Assembly: GCA_025056965.1 (NCBI GenBank)
Contig: JANWVF010000049.1
Span: forward strand, 1 to 43,880
Direction: 5' to 3'
DNA from: Thermoflexales bacterium
Lineage (GTDB): Bacteria; Chloroflexota; Anaerolineae; J036; Brachytrichaceae
Length of the DNA stretch: 43,880 nucleotides
The notes under the pieces were generated by a model. That model worked only from the letters and a program-made list of their open reading frames with translations, had not been told where the DNA came from and searched no databases. The translations under genes were made by a program, and so were the position numbers. Below are positions 23,593-32,392 of the stretch, in pieces; the stretch's first letter is position 1, and every line of letters begins with the position of its first letter.

Positions 23593-25443
23593 ATGCACAG
23601 CTATAGGCCGGAAAACCCGCTCATCGTACAAAGCGACCGCTCGGTGCTGTTGGAAGTGGATAACCCGTCCTACACCGAGGCGCGCGATGCGCTGGCACGC
23701 TTCGCCGAACTAGAGAAAAGCCCGGAATATGTGCATACCTATCGCATCTCGTCGCTGTCGCTTTGGAACGCCGCTGCTGCCGGCTTAACCGCCGATGCAA
23801 TCCTGGCCGACCTGGAGCGTTACTCTAAGTACCCACTGCCGGAGAACATCAAGGTAGACATTCGAGACGCCGTCGGCCGCTACGGGCGGGTCAAACTTGT
23901 GCTGGAAGATGGGCGGATGCTGGTCATCGCCGATGACGGTGCGCTTGCCGAGGAATTAGCCCGCCATCGGTCGTTCGCCCCGCTGGTGAAAGGTCGTCTC
24001 GGGCAGACGACTTTTGAGATAGACCCGTCGCAGCGCGGCCATGTCAAGCGGGTGCTGTTGCAGATCGGCTATCCGGCCGAAGACCTGGCCGGTTATGTGG
24101 ACGGGGCGCCGCTGCATTTCGATCTGCGCCAGGTCACGCTCGGCGGCCAACCGTTCACGTTGCGGCACTACCAAGCTGATGCCGCCGAGGTGTATTGGGC
24201 GCAGGGAAGCGCAGCGGGCGGCAGCGGCGTAGTAGTGCTGCCGTGCGGAGCCGGCAAGACCATCGTCGGCATCGCCGCTATGCACAAGGCGCAATGCGCC
24301 ACCCTCATCCTCACGCCCAACACCGTCGCCGTTCGGCAGTGGATTCGCGAAATTCTCGATAAGACCACGCTCACCGAAGATCAAGTCGGCGAATACAGCG
24401 GGCTGAAGAAGGATGTGCGGCCGGTGACGATTTGCACGTATCAGGTGCTGACGTATCACCCACGCAAGGGGTCGGCGGTGCGAGATCAAGGCTCGGAGCC
24501 GGAAGAGGGTCACACGGCGCCGGCTTCTAACTCGCGTAAGTCGGCCTCGCGCAAGCGCGCGCTGCCGAAGCTCAGCGAGTACCCGCACATGGCTCTGTTC
24601 AACAGCATGGACTGGGGGCTCATCATCTACGACGAGGTCCATCTGCTGCCAGCGCCGGTGTTCCGCATGACCGCAGAGATTCAGGCGCGCCGCCGACTGG
24701 GCTTGACCGCTACGCTGGTGCGCGAGGACGGCTTGGAAGGTGACGTGTTCTCGCTGGTCGGGCCGAAGAAGTACGACGTGCCGTGGAAGGACCTGGAACG
24801 CCAAGGGTGGATCGCCACTGCTGAGTGCCATGAGATTCGCGTCTCGATGGCCGATGAAGATCGTATGGAATATGCCATCAGCGACCATGATCAAAAATAC
24901 CATTTCGCCGCGACCAACCCACGCAAATTGCAGATCGTCTCGATGCTGATGGCCAAGCACAAGGATGACGACGTGCTGATCATCGGTCAATATCTCCCGC
25001 AGTTAGAGCAAATCGCTCGGCGACTCGATGCGCCGCTGATCACCGGTGAGACGCCGGTGCGCCAGCGCGAAAAGCTGTTCCAGCAATTTCGCGAGGGACA
25101 AATTCGCTGCTTGGTGCTGTCGAAGGTGGGCAACTTCTCGATTGACTTGCCCGACGCCAACGTGCTGATCCAGGTGAGCGGGATGTTCGGCAGCCGACAG
25201 GAAGAAGCTCAGCGCCTAGGGCGCGTGCTGCGCCCCAAGCAGAACGGCCTGCTGGCGCACTTCTACACCATCGTCACACGCGATACGCTCGATCAGGAAT
25301 ACGCCGCCAAGCGCCAGCTCTTCCTCACCGAGCAAGGCTACCATTACGATATCCTCTACGAGGAGGAAGTGCCTGGGTTTACCCCAGCGCTGATGGCCGT
25401 GAACGCGACACCCGTGCAGCGCAGCGTCGGTGCGCTCCAATAA
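23593..25443 (+). CDS. XPB/ERCC3-type superfamily 2 DNA helicase
   Basis: The 616-residue helicase has an N-terminal damage-recognition-like region (about 1-180), then the two motor domains. Motif I is LPCGAGKT (216-223), motif II DEVH (347-350), motif III LTATLVRED with the XPB-specific RED (377-379), and motif VI QEEAQRLGRVLRPK (536-549). These match bacterial XPB proteins, which unwind DNA 3' to 5'; their role in repair is not settled. A Ser/Arg/Lys-rich insertion at about 290-327, between motifs Ib and II, is not typical. The gene heads a three-gene operon: its stop overlaps the longest frame of the next gene. TTTAAT about 20 bases upstream could be the -10 box. Confidence 0.93.
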   Translation: MHSYRPENPLIVQSDRSVLLEVDNPSYTEARDALARFAELEKSPEYVHTYRISSLSLWNAAAAGLTADAILADLERYSKYPLPENIKVDIRDAVGRYGRVKLVLEDGRMLVIADDGALAEELARHRSFAPLVKGRLGQTTFEIDPSQRGHVKRVLLQIGYPAEDLAGYVDGAPLHFDLRQVTLGGQPFTLRHYQADAAEVYWAQGSAAGGSGVVVLPCGAGKTIVGIAAMHKAQCATLILTPNTVAVRQWIREILDKTTLTEDQVGEYSGLKKDVRPVTICTYQVLTYHPRKGSAVRDQGSEPEEGHTAPASNSRKSASRKRALPKLSEYPHMALFNSMDWGLIIYDEVHLLPAPVFRMTAEIQARRRLGLTATLVREDGLEGDVFSLVGPKKYDVPWKDLERQGWIATAECHEIRVSMADEDRMEYAISDHDQKYHFAATNPRKLQIVSMLMAKHKDDDVLIIGQYLPQLEQIARRLDAPLITGETPVRQREKLFQQFREGQIRCLVLSKVGNFSIDLPDANVLIQVSGMFGSRQEEAQRLGRVLRPKQNGLLAHFYTIVTRDTLDQEYAAKRQLFLTEQGYHYDILYEEEVPGFTPALMAVNATPVQRSVGALQ

Positions 25444-25456
25444 CTGGTTTGCTGCG

Positions 25457-27439
25457 ATGGGAGAGGCTCAACCCGCAACCGGCGAGGTGAAATCGGCATC
25501 GGCCTGGCCCGTTGCCGCGCCGTTCCGCACCGGCATTCCATCGCTCGCATCGCTGATCGAAGCTGAGTTCAGCGGCGCCCAGTTGCGCGACCTGGCGCGC
25601 TGGCTCGGCGCGACGCCTAAAGGCTATTCGCGCGTGAAGTGGGTGGAGCAGGTCGTCGCAGCGCTCAACGATCGGATCGCGCGCGCTGCCGAATCGCCGG
25701 ATGCGCTGCTGGAAGGACTAAGCGCGGAACAGCAGGAGTTCGTTCGCCGCCTGCTTACCGCGCGAGACCACGAGGTGCCGATCGCGCGCGGCATGGCCGC
25801 CGATTTATGGGCACGAGCTGCCGAGCGCTCGAGCGATTCCCGGCTCGACGCCGATCGCAGGCTGACCGAGTTGATCGAATCCCTGCGCCGCTGCGCCCTG
25901 CTCTTCCCGACCCGCGCGGCGGTCCTCACCGGCTTGCGCGACGTGTATTACCGCTGGCTGCCGCTCAACGGCGCCCGCATCCCGGTGATGCGCTGGCCCA
26001 TCCAAGCCGAGTCAGCGGTGCGCGTAGACGACTCATCTGCGTCGCCGGTTGCCAACATCCTCGAGCACTTCGAGATCTTTCTCAACGCCATCGCGCGCAG
26101 CGGCGCTACCTTGCGCACGCCGCTGCCGGCCCACCGGCAGGCTGCATGGCTGCCTTGGCTGCGAGATTGGGAGCACGACGCCAACGAAGCCGAGCGCGTG
26201 CTGCGCTCGCGACCGAATTGGGCGCCCGATCCTCACACCGGCATCAGCGTCCTGATGTTCAGTCCACTCGCGCCGGAATCGGCAGCAACTTTAGAAGACC
26301 AGACCGGCCTAACGACGCCGCAGATCGAGTTCCTGTTCGCCATCGCGTGCGCCCTACAACTCATCGAACCGCCCGACGGCGCGCTGCGCGTGCGCGCGCG
26401 CAACAGTGCCCTGGAAGAGTGGCTCGTGCTGGCCGATGCGCACAAGCTTCGGCGCGCTTGGACGGCCTGGAGCGAGCAAATCCTAGACGGCTTGGAAGTG
26501 CGCAACGCCATCAGCAACTTGAAGTCGGCGCAGCGCTTCCGCGTGATGCGCGCGATCGGCGCGCGCCACCTGACGCCCGGCGTATTAGCCGCCGAATGGT
26601 GCGCGCTGCGGCGCTACATGGTGCGCGTGCTGCGCGGCCTGCCGGTGAACCAGTGGGTTCGATGGGACGATCTGCAAGCTAGGCTCTTCGATTTTCATCC
26701 TGAATGCGTTTGGACGTTCACTACGAAGGCGGACTGGTGGTTTGTCCTCGCCGCGACGGGCGCGCGGATGAATTTGAAGCAGGCGGAAGAGTGGCGCGCC
26801 AGCGTCGGCGTCATCCTCGAACACATCATCCGCGATTCGCTCGCCTGGTTCGGCGCGGTCGAGGTGCGCCATACGCCGGAAGGCCGGTTGGATGCCTTTA
26901 AGGTCACCCCGCTGGGCGAGTGGCTGATCGAGGGGCGACAGGATGCGCTGCCCGCCGAGGCAGCGCCGAAGCTCCGCTCGGTTGCGCCGATCGAATGGCT
27001 GGATGGGCACACGCTGCGACTGCCGCCGGCGCCGGATCGCGCCGCGCTGGTAAGCCTGGTGCGCCGGTGTGCCGAGGCCACCGACGCGCCGTTTACCTAT
27101 GTGTTTACCCAAGGGAGCATCGAGCGTGCGCTGTCGGAAGGCCTATCCCTTGCCGAGGTCGCGGCGCAGTTCAAATCTGCCGATGCTTCGCTGAGTCCGG
27201 CGGTCGGCGAGCTGTTCGGGCAAATCGCGCAGCGGCACGGCCGCGTGCGCGTGTATGAATCGCTCGCCGTGCTAGAACTGGCCGATGAATTCGCCGTCAA
27301 GGAGTTGGCTGCCAGCACCAGCCTCATGAAACATGTGGTGTATCAGCTCTCCTCGCGCGCTTTCGTCCTGCACGAAGACGATTTGGAGACATTGATCGAG
27401 GAGCTGCGAGAGAAAGGCTATATGCCGAGGGTAAGGTGA
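25457..27439 (+). CDS. Helicase-associated protein A (Helicase_C_3-like C-terminus)
   Basis: The large, Ala/Arg-rich protein of about 660 residues has no ATPase motifs. An N-terminal helical part includes LIEAEFSGAQLRDLARWLGA, a SAP-like or winged-helix-like segment. The middle has repeated winged-helix patterns (YSRVKWVEQVVAAL, VNQWVRWDDLQARLFDF, FKVTPLGEWLIEG). The last 140 residues (from about TQGSIERALSEGLSL to the end) align with the end of the next protein. This belongs to the Helicase_C_3 type of XPB-associated proteins; mycobacterial XPB also has such a neighbour. ATG 25457 is chosen, but GTG 25430, overlapping the helicase stop, is possible; neither has a good ribosome-binding site. 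A DNA-binding partner of the helicase is the likely role. Confidence 0.75.
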   Translation: MGEAQPATGEVKSASAWPVAAPFRTGIPSLASLIEAEFSGAQLRDLARWLGATPKGYSRVKWVEQVVAALNDRIARAAESPDALLEGLSAEQQEFVRRLLTARDHEVPIARGMAADLWARAAERSSDSRLDADRRLTELIESLRRCALLFPTRAAVLTGLRDVYYRWLPLNGARIPVMRWPIQAESAVRVDDSSASPVANILEHFEIFLNAIARSGATLRTPLPAHRQAAWLPWLRDWEHDANEAERVLRSRPNWAPDPHTGISVLMFSPLAPESAATLEDQTGLTTPQIEFLFAIACALQLIEPPDGALRVRARNSALEEWLVLADAHKLRRAWTAWSEQILDGLEVRNAISNLKSAQRFRVMRAIGARHLTPGVLAAEWCALRRYMVRVLRGLPVNQWVRWDDLQARLFDFHPECVWTFTTKADWWFVLAATGARMNLKQAEEWRASVGVILEHIIRDSLAWFGAVEVRHTPEGRLDAFKVTPLGEWLIEGRQDALPAEAAPKLRSVAPIEWLDGHTLRLPPAPDRAALVSLVRRCAEATDAPFTYVFTQGSIERALSEGLSLAEVAAQFKSADASLSPAVGELFGQIAQRHGRVRVYESLAVLELADEFAVKELAASTSLMKHVVYQLSSRAFVLHEDDLETLIEELREKGYMPRVR

Positions 27440-29295
27440 GCACAGAACATCAGCAATCCCGCATCGCGCAGGCCCCCTCGAACGAGGCCACGGCCGAGAC
27501 GACGCTCTCCATCATGCAGTCCAGCGCCACCGACTTCCAGCGTGACCTGGGCCGCTACTGGCGTTACGTGCGGCGAGTCGGCGGCATCGCGTTGACTCAG
27601 GAGGGCCGAATCTACAAGAGTCAATTCAAGATGCTGGCCGCGGCGATGAACGCAGCGGAAGCGCCGGCTGATGAGCGTGACAGCGGGCGGCTGTGGTTCA
27701 TGCGCCGGTTGTTGCAAGCCATGCGCGAGTTGAACGAGGCAGAGCAAGGCCGCTTCATCGTCGCCAATCCAAGTAGCCAGCTGCTCGGCATGCCGATGGC
27801 TCAACGCGTGAAGTGGACGTTCGAGACCTGGCGCGATGATGCTGCTTGGAATGAGCTGTTGCGCTTGCCGCTTCAGGTGAGCGGCGGATATGCGGGCCGA
27901 GAAGGGGCGGCTGCCTTGAGCCGGGCGCGCCTGACACTCCTGCGGGCGATCGGCCGACTGACGCAGATCAACCGACAATCCGGTGGATGGGTCGCGCTGG
28001 CCGATCTCATCGCGCATATCAAGCGCAACGACTACGCCTTCTTGTTCGAGCGCCGGCATCGCGGCAGCGTCATCCCCTACGCTTCGCCCTACCAAGGGAC
28101 GAATAACCCGTATGGGCTTACCTTTGAGGCGGTGAAGCACGAGGCCAACGGCTGGGATTTGGTCGAAGGAGGGTTCATCGTCAACGTGTTGACCGAGCCG
28201 TTATGGTGGATGGGGCTGGTGGAGCTGGGTTATGCGCGCGACGTGCAGGCTGCCGGCGTAGAAAACACGCCCCCGACTGCCTTTCGCCTGACGCCATCAG
28301 GCGCATGGTTGATCGGAGGTGGCGACCCGCCGACCTTCGTCGAAAGCGGCGGCAAGCTCATCGTGCAGCCGAACTTCACCGTGCTGGCGCTCGAACCGAT
28401 CAGCGACGCCGTCTTGAGCGACCTGGACCATTTTGCCGAGCCGCAGGGCGGCGATCGAGTCATCGCCTATCACCTGACGCGCGAGTCGCTCTACCGCGGC
28501 CAGCAGAGCGGCTGGACTGCCGCGCGCGTGATCGCCTTCCTCGAGGTACATCAGGGCGGGCCGGTCCCGGCCAACGTGCGTCGCTCGCTGGAGGAGTGGG
28601 AGGTCGCCCACCGGCGGATCACCTTTTACCGCAACGCCTGCGTCGTGCAGTTCGCCGACGCGGAAGCCGAACAAGCGTTGAGCGACGTGCTTGCGCCGTT
28701 CGCGCCGCGCGCCATTGGTCCGCGTTTCAAACTGGTCGAGGGCCGGAACGCCAAGGAAGTCGCGGCCGCACTGCGCGAAGCCGGCTGGACGCCGGTGCTC
28801 CAGCCGGCCGGCGATCAAGCGACCGAGGGTGTATTGCGCACCGACGACGAGGGCACGGTCACGTTCACCCAGGCCGCGGCCAGCGTGTATGCTTTGGGCA
28901 AGCTGGCGCGCTTTGCCGCGCTACCGGCGGCCGATGAGGCAGGCCGCGCCGCCGCGCATATCACCGACGCTAGCGTGCGCGCTGCCATGAGCGCCGGCAT
29001 GACGCTCGATGAGTTGCTGGCGACTCTGGCCGAACTTCACTCCGGGCCGCTTCCGGTCGCGCTGGAGCAAAAGATTCGCGCATGGGCCAGCTTCTTCGGC
29101 AACGCTGCCTTCCATCAGGTGACGCTGCTCGAGTTGTCCAGCCAGACCGTGTTGGCCAACCTGCTCGACGATCGTGAGGTCGGCCCGTATCTGAAGCCCA
29201 TCGAGGGTAGCGTGAGACCGTTGGCGCTGGTGCTGCCGGCGCACGCCGAGGTCGTGCGCGCCATGCTGCGCGAGCGCGGCATCAACGTCGCCTAG
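27436..29295 (+). CDS. Helicase-associated protein B (Helicase_C_3-like)
   Basis: The 619-residue protein starts at a GTG that overlaps the preceding TGA (GTGA), so translation is coupled. N-terminal winged-helix-like units include WRYVRRVGGIALTQEGRIYK and LGMPMAQRVKWTFETWRDD. Residues about 304-430 carry the Helicase_C_3 domain: KLIVQPNFTVLALEP, ESLYRGQQSGWTAARVIAFL and NVRRSLEEWEVAHRRITFYR. The last 120 residues (TDASVRAAMSAGMTLDELLA onward) resemble the end of protein A. No ATPase motif is present. With protein A it probably forms accessory subunits of the XPB motor. Its stop codon shares CTAG with the stop codon of the opposing gene. Confidence 0.77.
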   Translation: MSTEHQQSRIAQAPSNEATAETTLSIMQSSATDFQRDLGRYWRYVRRVGGIALTQEGRIYKSQFKMLAAAMNAAEAPADERDSGRLWFMRRLLQAMRELNEAEQGRFIVANPSSQLLGMPMAQRVKWTFETWRDDAAWNELLRLPLQVSGGYAGREGAAALSRARLTLLRAIGRLTQINRQSGGWVALADLIAHIKRNDYAFLFERRHRGSVIPYASPYQGTNNPYGLTFEAVKHEANGWDLVEGGFIVNVLTEPLWWMGLVELGYARDVQAAGVENTPPTAFRLTPSGAWLIGGGDPPTFVESGGKLIVQPNFTVLALEPISDAVLSDLDHFAEPQGGDRVIAYHLTRESLYRGQQSGWTAARVIAFLEVHQGGPVPANVRRSLEEWEVAHRRITFYRNACVVQFADAEAEQALSDVLAPFAPRAIGPRFKLVEGRNAKEVAAALREAGWTPVLQPAGDQATEGVLRTDDEGTVTFTQAAASVYALGKLARFAALPAADEAGRAAAHITDASVRAAMSAGMTLDELLATLAELHSGPLPVALEQKIRAWASFFGNAAFHQVTLLELSSQTVLANLLDDREVGPYLKPIEGSVRPLALVLPAHAEVVRAMLRERGINVA

Positions 29296-32200
29296 CCCAG
29301 GCTGGCCGTGAGGTAAGCAATCAGGAATTCGTCGAGCGCACCGGCCAGCACCTTCTTCGGCTGGGTGCTGGTCAGGCCGGTGCGCGAGTCCTTCACGCTC
29401 GCCTGCTTGAAGAGCGTATAGACGCGCACCTGGTCGGCCAGCTTCAGCGGCTCGCTGTCGTTCGGCCGCGCGGCATCAACAAGCTGCTGTTGCGCGAGCA
29501 GCCAACGCGGCACATAGCGCCGCGCATGCCCCTCGATTTCGTCGGCCGATAGGGCGTGACGCCAGACGATCGTGCGGCGGCCACCGGACTCGCCGGGCTT
29601 GGCCAGCGTGATCGTCGTCTGGCGCAACAGTTTGTCGGTCAACATGCCTGCCTCCCGCATCGGGCGATGTTCGATTTTGAGGTCGCTGGTGCCGTTGCCC
29701 GGCATGGGCGCATCGGGAAAGACCTCGACCCGCGCCCACACGCTGATGCGCTCGCCGTCGCGCTTGGGCGACTGGCGCACCAGCCGATGTAATCCGCTTT
29801 CGCCCTTGAGCAGAGCGTATGCGCCGAAGCCCACGATGTTGATCGTTGCTTCCAGCACGCCGCCGTCGGCGGGCGATTCGTTGACCAGCGCGGTGGAGAA
29901 GCCGCGTGATTGGGCCCAAGCGGTATACATCAGCGCTACGTCGCGCGCCCATTCCGCCGGTATCGTCGCGTCCTCATTGGCCGCGACGATGGCGCGCACG
30001 GTGACGAAGGCGCCGGCTTGATCCTCCTCGCTGCGCAGGCACAGCATCGTCTCGGCCAGCGGCAGCTCGCGCACCAGCTCGGCGTATAGCCGATTGGCCT
30101 CGGCCAGATCGTCGGCGGCAGCCTTGCCGCGCGTCGCGCTCGCGCGCTTCAGCGCTTCGGCGCATTGCTCAAACAGGCGGCGGATGTTCTCGGCTTGATC
30201 TACGCGCTGCGAGAGCAAGTTCATCGTCTCGATCTGAGCCGTCGCCTCCTGCGGATGCTGCCAGAAGTCAGGCCGGCCGATTCGCTCGATGAGGTCCGAG
30301 ACGCGCTCCTTCAGCTCGGCGACGCGATGCTGTTCTAACATGCGCTCGATGCGTTCACCCAGCGCTTCGAGCTGAGACCGCAGCTCCTTGGCGGACAGGG
30401 GCTTGAACGACGCGATGTGACGTTGAACCCGCGCATCGTCGGCCTCGTCACCCTCGTCCACTACCCACACGGCGATGTCGCCGCCACGCACGATCAGGCG
30501 CACGGTCGCGCCATCCGGCAGCCGCCGGCGGGCAATGTGACGCGCCAAGGGGTAAGTGATGCTGCGTTCGATCTGCCGTTTCAGATACCGCGCGCCAAAG
30601 CGCAGATCGTAGCCGCGCTCGACCAGCAGATCAATCACCGAGTCGTCCACGCTGACGCGCAGGCCACGCCGAGCGATGCCTTCGCGGGCGATGACATCGG
30701 CCACCTCGCGCTGGGCGATCTGGCGGATGATGTTGCGGGAGAGCGGCTTGAAGAAGCACACGGCATCGAGGCGATTGATGAACTCGGGCCGGAAGTAGGT
30801 CTCACTCTCGCGGATGATGGCGCGCTCGGCTTCCTCGACTGGGTCGCCCACCCGAAAACCGATCTGCGGGCCGAGCAGCTGCGTGCCTAGGTTCGACGTG
30901 AGCACGATGACGGTGTTGCGCAGGTTGAGCTCCTCACCCTGGCCGTTGATCAGGATGCCTTCGTCGAACAGCTGGAGAAAGCGCTGATACATATCCGGGA
31001 TGGCCTTCTCGAATTCATCCAGCAGCAGCACGGCGAACGTCTGCTGCGCCATGCGCGCGCTCAGCATGCCCAGCCGCTCAAGCTCGGACGTGCCGTGCGG
31101 ATCACCGAACATCCGATCCACTGCCGTCCACTGGTCGTTGAAATCGGCCATGTTGAAGCGCACGATGCGCTCCTCGCCGCCGAAGAGGAAGCGGGCCAGC
31201 GCCTTGACCAGCTCGGTTTTGCCCACGCCCGTCGGGCCGAGAAAGAGGAAGACGCCCATCGGGCGCTGCGGGTTGTTCAGGCGCGTGCGGACGAGGGCGA
31301 TCATGCGCAGCACGGCCTCGACTGCTACCTCCTGCCCAAACACGCGCTGGGTGAGCATCTTGCGCGCTGCTTCTTCGTCGTACGGCACGTCGTCGTTGAC
31401 CAGGAACTCCGGCAGCCCGCTGCGCTGGATGAAGCGATTGCGTACGTCGGCGCGGGTGAGCGTCTTGGCCGCGCCGTTTCCCGCGCCGGTCGTCGTCAGC
31501 GTGTCCTTCAGCATGTCCAGCGCCGATCCCGGCAGCGCTTCGTTGAGCATGAAGCGCGCTGCCAGTTCAACGGCTTCATCGCAGGCGTCCTCCCCGATGC
31601 CGATCTCGTGAATGATCTCCAGATCTTCCGCCGCGCGCCGGACGACGGCACAGGCCGCTTCGCGCGTCATCGCGTCTACTTTGATCGGCGCGAAAAGGCT
31701 GCGCAACCCCGGCGCTTCGGTAAATACGCGCTCCAGCCCACGGCTGCGCGCCTCGAACAGCACGCGCGGGTGCATGCTCTGCAGCAGGTCGCCTAATACT
31801 GTAGCCAGGTCAGGCCCCGCTTCGGTCATGGACACGCCTAGGCCGAGCGCGGTGTGAAAGTCGCGCAGGAAGAGGATGACGTTCGACTGGACGAGCGACG
31901 CCAGCAGCCCGTTGATCTCATTCACCCACTGATGCAACCCGCCCAGGCCGTTCATGAGGCGGCTAGGCGTGGTCTCGAACACGCGCAGCCCCTTGAGCGA
32001 CTCGGGGCACTCGGCGCGGGTGATGCGGTTGGCAACGTGGTGGGCGACCGTCGTCTTGCCGCTGCGCGGCCCACCGATGAGCATGGGGAAGAGCGGCCCC
32101 GGCGAGGCCAGTGCGTGCAAGGCCTCCTCCACCTCGGCATCGCGGCCATAAGCGACATTCAGCTTGCCTTCCAGGGCAAGCCGCGTCAGGTCGGTACAAA

Positions 32201-32324
32201 AGGTGCTCAGCCGAGTGATGAGGTCTGGCTTGGGCTGCCCGGCATGATCTGAACCGGCGAACGAAGGGGGCGGCACCGAACGGCCTACATCAGTCGGCGG
32301 AAGAGACGATTCGAGAACGGCCAT
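29292..32324 (-). CDS. Double AAA+ Clp-like ATPase fused to a GGQ-less release-factor-2-like domain
   Basis: One open frame of 1010 residues joins two families. D1 AAA+ (about 50-290) has Walker A GGPRSGKTT (84-92) but a degenerate Walker B (LFLRDFH). D2 AAA+ (about 325-620) is ClpA/ClpB-like and complete: GPTGVGKTE (363-371), VLLLDEFEKA (432-441), sensor-1 TSNLG, arginine finger FRPEFINRLD (511-520) and sensor-2 GAR (577-579). An IGF tripeptide (488-490) sits where ClpP-docking loops lie. Residues 643-1010 match release factor 2: GRPDFWQHPQEA, KGESGLHRLVRQSP, and VKDSRTG with VLAGALDEFLIAYL at the end. SPF is SPK and GGQ is missing. ATG 32324 is preferred to TTG 32336. A role in ribosome-linked protein remodelling is my inference. 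Confidence 0.88.
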   Translation of the reverse strand: MAVLESSLPPTDVGRSVPPPSFAGSDHAGQPKPDLITRLSTFCTDLTRLALEGKLNVAYGRDAEVEEALHALASPGPLFPMLIGGPRSGKTTVAHHVANRITRAECPESLKGLRVFETTPSRLMNGLGGLHQWVNEINGLLASLVQSNVILFLRDFHTALGLGVSMTEAGPDLATVLGDLLQSMHPRVLFEARSRGLERVFTEAPGLRSLFAPIKVDAMTREAACAVVRRAAEDLEIIHEIGIGEDACDEAVELAARFMLNEALPGSALDMLKDTLTTTGAGNGAAKTLTRADVRNRFIQRSGLPEFLVNDDVPYDEEAARKMLTQRVFGQEVAVEAVLRMIALVRTRLNNPQRPMGVFLFLGPTGVGKTELVKALARFLFGGEERIVRFNMADFNDQWTAVDRMFGDPHGTSELERLGMLSARMAQQTFAVLLLDEFEKAIPDMYQRFLQLFDEGILINGQGEELNLRNTVIVLTSNLGTQLLGPQIGFRVGDPVEEAERAIIRESETYFRPEFINRLDAVCFFKPLSRNIIRQIAQREVADVIAREGIARRGLRVSVDDSVIDLLVERGYDLRFGARYLKRQIERSITYPLARHIARRRLPDGATVRLIVRGGDIAVWVVDEGDEADDARVQRHIASFKPLSAKELRSQLEALGERIERMLEQHRVAELKERVSDLIERIGRPDFWQHPQEATAQIETMNLLSQRVDQAENIRRLFEQCAEALKRASATRGKAAADDLAEANRLYAELVRELPLAETMLCLRSEEDQAGAFVTVRAIVAANEDATIPAEWARDVALMYTAWAQSRGFSTALVNESPADGGVLEATINIVGFGAYALLKGESGLHRLVRQSPKRDGERISVWARVEVFPDAPMPGNGTSDLKIEHRPMREAGMLTDKLLRQTTITLAKPGESGGRRTIVWRHALSADEIEGHARRYVPRWLLAQQQLVDAARPNDSEPLKLADQVRVYTLFKQASVKDSRTGLTSTQPKKVLAGALDEFLIAYLTASLG

Positions 32325-32357
32325 ACCGAATTCCAACGACGTCTAGTTCAGACCCCC

Positions 32358-32363
32358 TATAAT
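32358..32363 (+). promoter_or_regulatory. Likely -10 box of the receiver-domain gene
   Basis: A perfect TATAAT is followed by GCCGCGC, about 30 bases before the ATG at 32393 in the short divergent gap after the AAA+ gene. No -35 match is found. Confidence 0.45.
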
Positions 32364-32392
32364 GCCGCGCAGTTCAACGGTTGGCAAACAAC

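Noticed and set aside
23956-24990. 344-codon minus-strand frame
   Set aside because: Antisense to the XPB helicase, which carries all helicase motifs in the other frame.
25639-26682. 347-codon plus-strand frame in another phase
   Set aside because: Arg/Ala-rich out-of-frame shadow within helicase-associated protein A.
29292-30400. Possibility that the RF2-like part is a separate prfB gene with its usual programmed frameshift
   Set aside because: The frame is continuous with the AAA+ part, no internal start with a ribosome-binding site or UGA frameshift site is seen, and GGQ is absent, so it is not a working prfB.
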